Assembly: GCA_024281075.1 (NCBI GenBank)
Contig: JAMXLK010000080.1
Location: 1 to 34,540 of the forward strand
Direction of reading: 5' to 3'
Source of the DNA: Vulcanimicrobiia bacterium
GTDB lineage: Bacteria; Vulcanimicrobiota; Vulcanimicrobiia; Vulcanimicrobiales; Vulcanimicrobiaceae
Length of the DNA: 34,540 nucleotides
In this document: positions 7,747-15,664 of the stretch, piece by piece
Layout: every line of letters starts with the position of its first letter
Position numbering within the stretch: the stretch's first letter is position 1
Position numbers and translations under genes: made by a program
The notes under the pieces: model-generated
The model's input: the letters and a program-made list of their open reading frames with translations, nothing else
What the model was told of the DNA's origin: nothing
The model's database searches: none

Positions 7747-8220
7747 GTGGCATCAGGCCTAGTCGTCGGCATCTTCTCCGGCTCCGATCCAAAGGCGCTG
7801 GAGAGCGCGCTTGCCGCACAGCAGATCGATTTAAGCAAAGTTAAGGTGGTGAGTACCACCGTGGATGACGACGAAGATGAGGGCTCCCAGCTGGAGTTCG
7901 TCGACGTCATCGCCGACATGGAGGACAACTCTCGGGCCGACGACATGACCCGCGGCCTCGGCGTCTGGGACGAGACCGGAACTGGAGTTCCGGGGGTCGG
8001 TGACGGCCGCCAGGCAACGCTCGGTCAGTTCCAGCACCGCGACGATCCCACGCGGCGCTACCTCGCCGGCTACGCCATTCCGTCGGATGAAGTCGATAAC
8101 TTCGGTGACGCGGTCGCCGAGGGCCGCGCGGTCGTACTCTACTCCGAGGCGGGCCCCGACGCGCAAACCGTCGCTGCCGCGTTCAAAGCCGCCGGACTTC
8201 GAAACGTCCGGGCGTACTAA
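7747..8220 (+). CDS. Hypothetical acidic protein of 157 residues
   Basis: I do not recognise a named family. The start is GTG 7747, preceded by AGAGGA eight bases upstream, and the protein opens with a hydrophobic stretch (ASGLVVGIFSG), followed by an acidic run DDDEDEG (about residues 39-45) and a Gly-rich middle (TGTGVPGVGDGRQ). Towards the C terminus, alternating segments such as AVVLYSEAGPDAQTVAAAFKAAGLRNVR look like a small alpha/beta domain, similar in flavour to general-stress (YflT-like) proteins; this is only a resemblance. It is probably soluble. It lies 12 bases after the aminotransferase and its last codons overlap the reading frame of the lipoprotein that follows. Confidence 0.72.
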   Translation: MASGLVVGIFSGSDPKALESALAAQQIDLSKVKVVSTTVDDDEDEGSQLEFVDVIADMEDNSRADDMTRGLGVWDETGTGVPGVGDGRQATLGQFQHRDDPTRRYLAGYAIPSDEVDNFGDAVAEGRAVVLYSEAGPDAQTVAAAFKAAGLRNVRAY

Positions 8221-8497
8221 GAAAGCGCGCAGAGCCGCACTGCTCGCCGGCGCATGTATTGCGTTGGCAGGATGCGGACCGACGCAAGCCTACAGCTATA
8301 CGCATCTCCCATCAGGTTATCACTGGCGTGCCGTGTACGATCGAACGACCAATGCCGTCGTCTTTTACGGACAGGACCCGCTCACGCTCGAAACGGTCTA
8401 CGTGGGTCCGGATAACAAATTCTTCATCTACCGGCATTCCGGTCCCATCGGCCCCAAAGATCTGACGATGCCCTGGGATCCGCACGATGCGCGATAA
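8174..8497 (+). CDS. Small lipoprotein lacking an ATG/GTG/TTG start near its signal peptide
   Basis: The reading frame shows a clear lipoprotein signal: basic RTKKARR, hydrophobic AALLAGACIALAG, then the lipobox Cys (LAGC), followed by a roughly 70-residue domain rich in aromatic residues (GYHWRAVYDRTTNAVVFYG, then NKFFIYRHSG). The stop at 8497 overlaps the next gene by 11 bases. No ATG, GTG or TTG lies close upstream of the signal peptide. The coordinate given uses the nearest CTG (8174); the nearest ordinary in-frame start is a GTG near 8105, giving an implausibly long N-terminal tail. A non-standard start, a frameshift from the upstream gene (stop 8220), or a base missing from the assembly could each explain this. 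The protein is convincing; its start is not. Confidence 0.55.
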   Translation: MPRSKPPDFETSGRTKKARRAALLAGACIALAGCGPTQAYSYTHLPSGYHWRAVYDRTTNAVVFYGQDPLTLETVYVGPDNKFFIYRHSGPIGPKDLTMPWDPHDAR

Positions 8498-9527
8498 CCG
8501 CGTGCGTCGCGTCATGATCACCGCCGCAGGGACGGTGACCGCGCAATCGCTCATCAAAGCGTTGCGCGACGACGGACGAGCCGAGTTCATCGCGGCCGGC
8601 GACATGAATCCGCTCTGCGCGACGCGGGCGTTCGTCGACGAATTCGTTCTGCTTCCGCAGGCCGGCGCGCCGGACTTTGCATCCCGATGTTTAGAGGCCG
8701 CGCGACGCATGCGGATCGATCTGATCGTTCCGCTGATCGTCGAAAGCGAGTTTCTCCCGCTCGACGACGCGCGAGAACGCTTTGAATCGATTGGCTGCCG
8801 GCTGCTCGTGCCGCCGCGCGACATCGTGGAGCGTGCCGGCGATAAGCTCGAGTTCGCGACGTACTTGCACGAAATCGGCATTCCGGGTCCGGTCACCGTC
8901 GCATACCGCGCGGATGCGGCCGTCGAACGATTTCCGGTCTACCTCAAGCCGCGCCGCGGCTCGGGTTCCGTGGGAACGACGCGAATCGAAAGTCTGCATT
9001 CGCTCCACGAAGCGGCGCGTGGGCGCAGCGACCTCATCGTGCAAGACGCCGTCGACGGCACGGAGTTTACGGTGGATTGTTTTGCTGCAGCGCCGGGGCG
9101 CGTCGTCGCGGCGGTTCCGCGAGAGCGGATTGCCATCAAGGCCGGCGTCTCGGTAAAAGGCCGCACGTACCGGCATCAGGCCATCGAGGGGATCGTCCGG
9201 CGCGTCGTCGAGAAAATCGGGCTGCAAGGCCCGGCGAACGTTCAAGGCATGTTGCGCGACGACGGCACTTTCTCGATTATCGAGATGAATCCGCGTTTCT
9301 CCGGTACGCTCGCGCTCACGACCGCGGCCGGCATCAACTTTGCATCGCTGCTCATCGATATGATTGAAGGTAATCCGATACCGGATCTGCTGGACCGCCA
9401 TGAAGACGGCCTAACGATGATGCGTTACTGGAGCGAGGTCTTTGAAAACGGTGCGGGCGAGATGCGGCTAGGCACCGCGCTTGAACCGGCGCGCCGCCAC
9501 GATGCCGGCTTGGCGCCAAAACTCTAA
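8487..9527 (+). CDS. ATP-grasp domain carboxylate-amine ligase-like protein
   Basis: The 346-residue protein has an N-terminal Rossmann-like preATP-grasp part (VMITAAGTVTAQSLIKAL), a central ATP-binding loop (KPRRGSGSVGTT, 154-165), the IVQDAVDGTEFTVD strand (184-197) and the metal/ATP site EMNPR (Glu266, Asn268, Arg270) followed by FSGTLALTTAAG. Such enzymes form an acyl-phosphate and join it to an amine or carbon nucleophile; relatives include CarB-like and PylC-like proteins found in polysaccharide and natural-product loci. The substrate is unknown. The ATG at 8487 lies inside the end of the lipoprotein gene. Its last 60 bases overlap the end of a convergent glycosyltransferase gene (9468-9527), an unusual tail-to-tail overlap. 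Confidence 0.85.
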   Translation: MRDNRVRRVMITAAGTVTAQSLIKALRDDGRAEFIAAGDMNPLCATRAFVDEFVLLPQAGAPDFASRCLEAARRMRIDLIVPLIVESEFLPLDDARERFESIGCRLLVPPRDIVERAGDKLEFATYLHEIGIPGPVTVAYRADAAVERFPVYLKPRRGSGSVGTTRIESLHSLHEAARGRSDLIVQDAVDGTEFTVDCFAAAPGRVVAAVPRERIAIKAGVSVKGRTYRHQAIEGIVRRVVEKIGLQGPANVQGMLRDDGTFSIIEMNPRFSGTLALTTAAGINFASLLIDMIEGNPIPDLLDRHEDGLTMMRYWSEVFENGAGEMRLGTALEPARRHDAGLAPKL

Positions 9528-10460
9528 GCCGAACGCCGCGCTCACGAAGGGATGATAGAGCCATTCTAAGCGCCGGTCGCGCACAAAGCCGCCGAGAGCG
9601 GCGGCTGCCGGCAAAACGAAGCTGACCGAGTAAAACGGCCACACGTAGGCTCGCAGCCGCCGCGTTCGTGCGATCGATCGCAAGCGTCCCCACACCGGTA
9701 TTTGGGAATCGGTCAAGCGCGCGCGAAAGCGCGGCCCGAATTTGCGCAGCGCATCCCCGATATCGCGCACGGTATGGTGTTCGAGCGCCGCGCTCTCGAC
9801 GTAAGCGATCTCCGCACCTCGTGCGAGCAGCATCTGGACGGGAGCCACGTCGTCTTCTTCCGTGCCTGCGGGCTTGCGATAGGGCAAGCGCATCGTAAAG
9901 CCTTGCGCCAGCGCGACGAGCGGAGCCGGACCTGCGGCAAAATCGTAGACGGCGTAGTCGGCGGTCCGCCGCTTCATGCGATACGTGCGGTGGTACGACG
10001 CCGGCGAGGTCGCCCCGCCGTAAAGAAAGTGATTGAATGGATCGCTGAACGCATTAAAGTAGCGCGTGGTCCCGCCGTCCTGCGCCGTGCTGACCAGCCG
10101 CGGAAAGGCACCGACGATCGCAGGATCGCGAAACGGCGTGGCCATCTTCTCAAGAAAGGTTTTGCCCGAGAACGCGTTATCCGCGGCGAGCCACATCGCG
10201 ACGTCGCCCGTCGCCTTTTCTAAAAGCATTCCCGCGCCCGGCTCGGCGCGTCGCACCGGATTGTGGAAGACGCGCGCCCCAAAAGCCTGTGCGATGGCGA
10301 CGGTCTGGTCGGTCGATCCGCCATCGGCTACGAGCAGCTCGACGGCATCCTTCGGGTAACGTTGCGCTGCGATCGAATCCAGTATGGCCGGCAGGCGTGC
10401 CGCTTCGTTGAAGACCGGCAGCATCAACGAGAAGCGCAGCGGCCGAGAGGCAGTACTCAC
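9468..10460 (-). CDS. Glycosyltransferase family 2
   Basis: The 330-residue GT-A enzyme opens with FSLMLPVFNEAARLPAILDSIA, has the VADGGSTD nucleotide-binding segment (residues 44-51) and an AADN at about 92-95 where the metal-binding DxD is expected, then GTEEDDVAPVQML. A hydrophobic stretch near the C terminus (AYVWPFYSVSFVLPAAAALGG) suggests membrane attachment. It would transfer a sugar from a nucleotide donor during surface glycan assembly. Start is GTG 10460, a GTGA overlap with the upstream oxidoreductase. It is the last gene of the 11-gene minus-strand operon. Its 3' end overlaps the convergent ATP-grasp gene by 60 bases. The altered DxD (AADN) is worth noting. Confidence 0.88.
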   Translation of the reverse strand: MSTASRPLRFSLMLPVFNEAARLPAILDSIAAQRYPKDAVELLVADGGSTDQTVAIAQAFGARVFHNPVRRAEPGAGMLLEKATGDVAMWLAADNAFSGKTFLEKMATPFRDPAIVGAFPRLVSTAQDGGTTRYFNAFSDPFNHFLYGGATSPASYHRTYRMKRRTADYAVYDFAAGPAPLVALAQGFTMRLPYRKPAGTEEDDVAPVQMLLARGAEIAYVESAALEHHTVRDIGDALRKFGPRFRARLTDSQIPVWGRLRSIARTRRLRAYVWPFYSVSFVLPAAAALGGFVRDRRLEWLYHPFVSAAFGLEFWRQAGIVAARRFKRGA

Positions 10461-11473
10461 ACGTCGACCTTCGAGCCCTGGCGTTGCGCAGAGCGCAGCG
10501 CCGCTTCGATCACGCGCACGACACCGGCGCCGAACTCACCGTCCGAACGCGTCGGCGTACCGGCACGGATGGCGCGCGCAAAGTCGGCGACCAGCTTGAC
10601 GAGCGCCTCGCGATTATCGACGAGCGGAACGTGCAAGTCGCCCAAGCGATACGAGACCATCTGTTGCTGCAGCGTCGAGCTCGTTGGATCGAGGATCACC
10701 CCTTTGTCGTAGATGTAAATTTTTTCCGTCGGCTCGACGTCGTCCCAGACGGCCATCTTGAGGCTGCCGGAGACCATCGTTCGCCGCACTTTGACCGGCG
10801 ATAGCCAGCTCAAGTGAACGTGCGCGAGGCAGCCGCTCGGATACCACATGGTAAGAAACGCGACGTCGGGCACTGAGGCGTGGACGCACGTACCAAGATG
10901 CAGGGCTACGGAGCGGGGAACCTCGTCAAGCACGTAGTTGGCCATCGAGATGTCGTGCGGCGCCAGATCCCAAACAACGTTGCTCTCTTGAAAGAGCCCA
11001 AGGTTTACACGCGTCGAATCGATGTAGTAAATCTTTCCGAGCTCGCCGCTTGCGCGAAGTTCCTGCAGCTTCTCGACCGCGCCGGTATACAGAAACGTAT
11101 GATCCGCCATTAAGCGCACGCCGGCGCGCCGCGCCCGCTCGCAGAGGTCCTCGGCGTCGCGGGACGACTCCGCGAGCGGCTTCTCGACCAAAACGTGTTT
11201 TCCGGCATCGATCGCGCGAACCGCAAGCGCGTAATGCGTGCGCGGTGGCGTCGCAAGTGCGACGGCATCTACTGCCGGATCGGCCAGCGCCGCATCGATC
11301 GAAGTGCTGCCGGCGATTGCGGGATAGAGCCGTACCACGCGCTCGAGCCGCGCGGTGTCCTGGTCAACGATGTAACGAACCGACCACTGGTCGGAGGCGT
11401 AAAAGTTGCGCACCAGATTGGGACCCCAATAGCCCAGGCCTACGACTGCTACGCCGAGCGGCTTGCCTTCCAT
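10457..11473 (-). CDS. Gfo/Idh/MocA family sugar oxidoreductase
   Basis: The 338-residue NAD(P)-dependent enzyme has the Rossmann motif GLGYWG (12-17), the EKP motif at 97-99 with catalytic Lys98, and WDLAPHDISMANY (168-180) with the usual active-site His173. Such enzymes oxidise a nucleotide sugar at carbon 3 to give the ketone that a DegT aminotransferase then aminates (as in WbpB/WbpE or WlbA/WlbC pairs). That is the likely role here because the DegT gene lies 29 bases upstream. The open frame extends upstream to 12082 but that part is antisense to the aminotransferase; ATG 11473 is the sensible start. It is coupled to the next gene by a GTGA overlap. Confidence 0.9.
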   Translation of the reverse strand: MEGKPLGVAVVGLGYWGPNLVRNFYASDQWSVRYIVDQDTARLERVVRLYPAIAGSTSIDAALADPAVDAVALATPPRTHYALAVRAIDAGKHVLVEKPLAESSRDAEDLCERARRAGVRLMADHTFLYTGAVEKLQELRASGELGKIYYIDSTRVNLGLFQESNVVWDLAPHDISMANYVLDEVPRSVALHLGTCVHASVPDVAFLTMWYPSGCLAHVHLSWLSPVKVRRTMVSGSLKMAVWDDVEPTEKIYIYDKGVILDPTSSTLQQQMVSYRLGDLHVPLVDNREALVKLVADFARAIRAGTPTRSDGEFGAGVVRVIEAALRSAQRQGSKVDV

Positions 11474-11502
11474 TGCTTCGTCTCGAGACGGTGAAGAAGT
11501 CG

Positions 11503-12618
11503 CTACGCCACGACGAGGGCTTGCGCGCTCGCCAGCGCGCCCGTCACGAGATCGATTTGCTCCTCCGTGAGCTCGGGAAACATCGGCAACGACAGCACGC
11601 GTTCCGCGCTGCGCTCGGTCTGCGGAAACGCTCCGCGCGTCAATCCGAGCTCGGCGTACGCAGCTTGCAAGTGAATCGGAATCGGATAATGTATTCCGGT
11701 TTGGATTCCGCGGTCGCGCAACGCCGAGGCGACGCGATCGCGATGCTCGATCTCTATTACGTATAAATGATAGACGTGGCTTTCGTCGCTTCGGCGCACC
11801 GGCGTTGCAATTCCCAGGTCGCTCAAACGCGCGTCGTACGCCGCGGCGTGACGCCGCCGGGCGGCATTCCAATCGTCTAAGTGAGTCAGCTTGACGTCGA
11901 GCACCGCGGCCTGGATCGAATCGAGCCGGCAGTTTGTGCCTTTTACGAGATGTTCGTACTTCTTGCGCTGCCCGAAGTCGCGCATCAGCCGCAGACGATC
12001 GGCGATCGCCGCGTCGTCGGTAACGATCGCGCCGCCGTCCCCGTATGCGCCAAGGTTCTTCGCCGGATAAAAACTGTAGCATCCGGCGTGCCCGAACGTT
12101 CCCGCGCAGCGTCCGTTGTGCCGGGCACCGTGCGCCTGCGCGGCATCTTCAATGACGACGAGATCGTGGCGCCGCGCAAACTCGAGGATCGGCTCCATCG
12201 GCATGGCTTGTCCGTACAGATGGACGGGCAGGATCGCTTTCGTTGCCGGCGTCAGCGCGGCATCGAGTAAGTTGGGATCCATAAAATACGTGCTATCGAC
12301 GTCGACCAACACCGGGCGTGCGCCGACCGTCGAAACCGCGACTGCCGACGCGATGTAGGTCGTGGCTGGAATGATGACCTCGTCGCCCGGCCCGATTCCG
12401 AATGCCTCGAGGGCGAACTGCAAAGCCGCCGTTCCGGATTCGACGCCGACGCAGTGGCGCGACCCAAGGTACGATGCAAAATTCTCTTCGAAGCGCGCGA
12501 CGTCGGGGCCGAGGATAAATGTCGCATCCTCCATCACTTGCGTCACGCGCGGCAGGATCTCCGAACGCAAGGAACGGTACTGCGTCTTTAAGTCGACGAA
12601 TGGAACGAGTGTGGTCAT
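11503..12618 (-). CDS. DegT/DnrJ/EryC1/StrS family nucleotide-sugar aminotransferase
   Basis: The 371-residue PLP enzyme begins VPFVDLKTQYRSLRSEI, has GVESGTAALQFAL (58-70), IEDAAQAHGA with Asp158 facing the PLP ring, and the Schiff-base Lys187 in SFYPAKNLGAYGDGGAI. The family aminates a 3- or 4-keto nucleotide sugar with glutamate as donor. With the neighbouring Gfo/Idh oxidoreductase a 3-amino sugar is most likely; the exact sugar cannot be told. Start ATG 12618 overlaps the stop of the upstream membrane protein as ATGA. The longer open frame to 13347 is antisense to that upstream gene and was trimmed. No matching acetyltransferase is present in the window. Confidence 0.94.
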   Translation of the reverse strand: MTTLVPFVDLKTQYRSLRSEILPRVTQVMEDATFILGPDVARFEENFASYLGSRHCVGVESGTAALQFALEAFGIGPGDEVIIPATTYIASAVAVSTVGARPVLVDVDSTYFMDPNLLDAALTPATKAILPVHLYGQAMPMEPILEFARRHDLVVIEDAAQAHGARHNGRCAGTFGHAGCYSFYPAKNLGAYGDGGAIVTDDAAIADRLRLMRDFGQRKKYEHLVKGTNCRLDSIQAAVLDVKLTHLDDWNAARRRHAAAYDARLSDLGIATPVRRSDESHVYHLYVIEIEHRDRVASALRDRGIQTGIHYPIPIHLQAAYAELGLTRGAFPQTERSAERVLSLPMFPELTEEQIDLVTGALASAQALVVA

Positions 12619-14882
12619 GGCCGCACGCGCTTCGTCGGCCGATTCGCAAGCGCCTTCAGTAGGGCGAGAACGAAAACGAGTCCGACAATTTCCGCAAGCA
12701 GCTGCGCGACCGCGGTAACCTGCACCAGCACCACGCGCCCCGACGACGTAAGAAGCCAGCCGTTTACCGACATATCGACGCGCACGTGCCGCGGCGCCGT
12801 TCCGGCGGCAAACGCAGCCCACGCCGAATCGTATCGTTCGTTGAACCGCAGCAATCCCGCAGCGCCTGCATCGACGAGGTACAACCACGGCGTAACGTAC
12901 CGAAACGGCAGGGCGCGGGGCGCCGGCGGACTTCGCGGTGCCGGGACATTCGGAGCACTGTTCGCTTGTGCGACCAACTCGCACAGTCCCGCGCAACGCA
13001 CCGCTTCGATCTGCGGCGGTACGTAGGTCCAGGCGAACGAACCGGAACGCTTCGCAAGCGTACTTCCATCCGCAGCGAGCAGTGCTCCACGCACGTATGC
13101 GAGCAGCCACGAGTTCGGCTCGACGCGCCAGAGTACCGGCGACTGCGTCAACGTTCCGCCGAGCGCTTGCGCGAGCGCGGGAACTTCGGAGAAGGTCAGG
13201 CGAGCATCGATCCACGCGGTGCGGGCGTCGATGGAGTCGCTCGGCGGCGTAATGGCGCGGATCGTTCCGTATCCCGGCATATCGCCGAAGAACACGTCGC
13301 AAGCTCCCAGCGGCGCTCCGACGTCGACGATACGCACCGCGGCGCACTGCGACAGCAGCGGCGTTACGCCGCTTACGTGATGCGCGGCCTCAAGGGGCGC
13401 GCGTGCGGTGGGCGGTGCGAGCGATGCCCCGGCGAGGCCGATTCCTACTTGCGACTTCGAGACCAGCCAGGGACGCGGTATCACCTCCGTTACTCCGAGG
13501 ACTCGCAACGCCGCGTCGTCGCCCGATTGTTCGTAACGCGCGAGCGCCATGTCGACGGGATACGTCGGAAAGTATTCGTTGAGCGCCGGCACGACGTGCG
13601 GGTACACGAAGGCATTGGGATCCGCTCCGTCGCCGGCTCCGGTTCGCAAGCCCAACGGTTGAAACGCCGGAAGCAGCGCGATGCGTGCGAACGGGCGCGC
13701 CGTAACGACGGGGTGCTGATACGATCGCGCGCCGGTCCAGAAATCGCTCGGAGGATGCAGCGCCCACGCAATCGGGAGCGTCACGCCGGCGGCCAGGGCC
13801 GCGTAGCCGAGCGCGCGGATGCGCGCGGCGGCCGCGCATGCCAGCAGCGCGAGCAGCGCGGCGATGATGCCCGCACCATCGTACAGCTCGCGATAGACGC
13901 CGCTTTCGGGAATATTGCGAACGACCCACGCGTACGGAACCGCGAGAGGACCGTGCACGCCGAGGATTGCGACGTAGAAGACGACGGCCGCCGCGAAGAC
14001 GATCGAAGCTGCGATGCGGCGATGCGCCGCAATCGCACCGATGAAGGCAAGCGCGAGCACGATCCAAACGGCAATCGAGCCCGCGATACCGAGCCGGTCC
14101 GCGTAACCGGCGAAGTATCCGCCGAGCCCCAGCAATGGAGCCGGCGCGACCGATTGGTTCGTTTGCCATTCTACTTCGTATGGTATGTTCAGCAAAGAGC
14201 CGCGCTCCGCGATCAAGCCGACGACCGACGGCATTGCAACGATGGCGCCGGCAATCGGCGGGAGCCACTTTCGCGTCGCAATTGCAAAGGCGACGAGCGC
14301 GGCCATTGCCAAAATGAAGAATTGGAGCTGCGCCGCAACGAGCACGATCCACAGCGCAAGCCGCACCGGCGACGCGTCGCGGCCGCGCAGCATCTCGGTG
14401 AAGAGTCCTAGCAGTCCGGCATATGCGAGCACCATAACGAGATGGCCGGCGACGACCTGATTGTAGACCCAGGGATTGAAGAGCGCGAATAAACCGATAC
14501 CGAGCGCCGCGGGCCATGCGGCGCCCCACTCCCAAGCCGCGCGCTCTGCGGCTCGCATGCACGCGTATCCAATTACCGCTGCAAAGAACGCCAGCGCCGC
14601 GAGGGGACCGGCAATCCACATGACGGCGACGAGCGGAATTGCGATCAGATAGGTCGTCGGATGCGGATTAGCGGTTCCGAGCGAGTCGGAGAGCCAGCCG
14701 TTAAAAGAGGTACTCGCGAACCACGGTATTGCGCGCCCGTCGATCGGCCACGTCCAATCGTGACGCAGCGTCGGAACTCCCTTAGCAGCAACGAAGCCCG
14801 CGAAAAGCAACGCGGCTAGGAGTGCGAACCATCGTCCAGCGGGAGTTCTTGCGGAGCCGGCTAGGACCGCAATCGCCGGCAC
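12615..14882 (-). CDS. Large GT-C/YfhO-like membrane glycosyltransferase candidate (755 residues)
   Basis: About ten hydrophobic segments fill residues 17-375. A long, probably extracytoplasmic region follows (380-710) and one C-terminal membrane span (720-742). This layout, and a C-terminal module reading FNERYDSAWAAFAAG then H-V then VNGWLL, matches the layout and end of the 1303-residue AftD-like protein in the same operon (FNEAYHPEWSATLNG, H-V, ANGWIVP). I infer a GT-C transferase using a polyprenyl-phosphate sugar on the outer face of the inner membrane; the catalytic acid is not pinned down. GTG 14882 overlaps the previous gene by 22 bases and lacks a well-spaced ribosome-binding site, so the start is uncertain. 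The end overlaps the DegT gene (ATGA). Confidence 0.7.
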   Translation of the reverse strand: MPAIAVLAGSARTPAGRWFALLAALLFAGFVAAKGVPTLRHDWTWPIDGRAIPWFASTSFNGWLSDSLGTANPHPTTYLIAIPLVAVMWIAGPLAALAFFAAVIGYACMRAAERAAWEWGAAWPAALGIGLFALFNPWVYNQVVAGHLVMVLAYAGLLGLFTEMLRGRDASPVRLALWIVLVAAQLQFFILAMAALVAFAIATRKWLPPIAGAIVAMPSVVGLIAERGSLLNIPYEVEWQTNQSVAPAPLLGLGGYFAGYADRLGIAGSIAVWIVLALAFIGAIAAHRRIAASIVFAAAVVFYVAILGVHGPLAVPYAWVVRNIPESGVYRELYDGAGIIAALLALLACAAAARIRALGYAALAAGVTLPIAWALHPPSDFWTGARSYQHPVVTARPFARIALLPAFQPLGLRTGAGDGADPNAFVYPHVVPALNEYFPTYPVDMALARYEQSGDDAALRVLGVTEVIPRPWLVSKSQVGIGLAGASLAPPTARAPLEAAHHVSGVTPLLSQCAAVRIVDVGAPLGACDVFFGDMPGYGTIRAITPPSDSIDARTAWIDARLTFSEVPALAQALGGTLTQSPVLWRVEPNSWLLAYVRGALLAADGSTLAKRSGSFAWTYVPPQIEAVRCAGLCELVAQANSAPNVPAPRSPPAPRALPFRYVTPWLYLVDAGAAGLLRFNERYDSAWAAFAAGTAPRHVRVDMSVNGWLLTSSGRVVLVQVTAVAQLLAEIVGLVFVLALLKALANRPTKRVRP

Positions 14883-15664
14883 TCCATTGCAACGCCGAAT
14901 GCAGCGGCGAGTGCGGCGGCATACGCCGCGATCGCAAACGGCTCACGGTACGGCTCCGGAAGAAAGCTCGTTGGAACGATCGCCGCAATGGCGACGATCG
15001 CGGCGTAACTGGCGGTGCGCTCGAAGACGAACCCGCGCGCCAGCCGATCGAGCACGGCAATCGTGCGGACATAGGTTTTTTGCACGAAGATGCCGGCTTT
15101 TGTCGGCGTCAATAAGGATGCCGCAATCAGAAGCGTTGCAGCCACGGCGACCTGAAACGCGAAAGTCACGAAGACGTCGCCGGCATACCCGCCCAGCAGC
15201 GCGCCGATCGCCAACGCGCAAACTGCAATCAGCACGGCATACCGCGAGGCCGCCACGATGAGGCCGCCGCGCGTTAGCGACGCATTGAACGCGGACATCG
15301 CTCCGCAGCGCACGAGCACTGCGACGACGACCAGCACGGCGCAAACGATCAGAACGAACGTCTCCGCGCCCGGCTGCGAAACCAGACCGGCAATCACGCT
15401 CACGAAGAGCACGACGACGAGTGCGCTGGTCAAGAACGCCGGAAAAGCGGGGGCGACCGCGGCTTCGTCAGGAGCGGTGTTTGGCAGAAAACGGCCGATC
15501 GCCAAGGCGACCGCCGCGAAGATCGCGGCGATGTAGGCCGCCGTAGCGAAGCGTTCGGCCGCGCTTCCGGAAAGCGTCGTGGAAAGAATCAGCGCAACGA
15601 CGCACGTCCCGATTGCAAAGCGCAGGGCGCGTCCGACCGCCCATGCGAACGTCGCGCGGTTCAA
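14861..15664 (-). CDS. Polytopic membrane protein of unknown function (267 residues)
   Basis: I do not recognise the family. Roughly seven hydrophobic segments are visible (about 12-31, 40-60, 78-95, 100-119, 135-158, 163-184, 218-260) joined by short basic loops, with almost no soluble domain. The start chosen is TTG 15664, which forms a TTGA overlap with the AftD-like stop, the same coupling seen at other junctions in this operon; the longer frame to 15820 is antisense to that gene. It sits between two GT-C-like genes, so a role as a partner or transporter for lipid-linked sugars is reasonable inference. It ends with TAG at 14861, 22 bases inside the next gene. Confidence 0.7.
   Translation of the reverse strand: MNRATFAWAVGRALRFAIGTCVVALILSTTLSGSAAERFATAAYIAAIFAAVALAIGRFLPNTAPDEAAVAPAFPAFLTSALVVVLFVSVIAGLVSQPGAETFVLIVCAVLVVVAVLVRCGAMSAFNASLTRGGLIVAASRYAVLIAVCALAIGALLGGYAGDVFVTFAFQVAVAATLLIAASLLTPTKAGIFVQKTYVRTIAVLDRLARGFVFERTASYAAIVAIAAIVPTSFLPEPYREPFAIAAYAAALAAAFGVAMECRRLRS

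Noticed and set aside
11474-12082. N-terminal extension of the Gfo/Idh oxidoreductase to 541 residues
   Set aside because: The added part is an out-of-frame reading of the DegT gene; ATG 11473 begins exactly before the Rossmann strand.
12786-14411. 541-residue open frame on the plus strand
   Set aside because: Antisense to the 755-residue GT-C-like gene; composition dominated by Arg, Asp, Glu and Gly with no recognisable motif.
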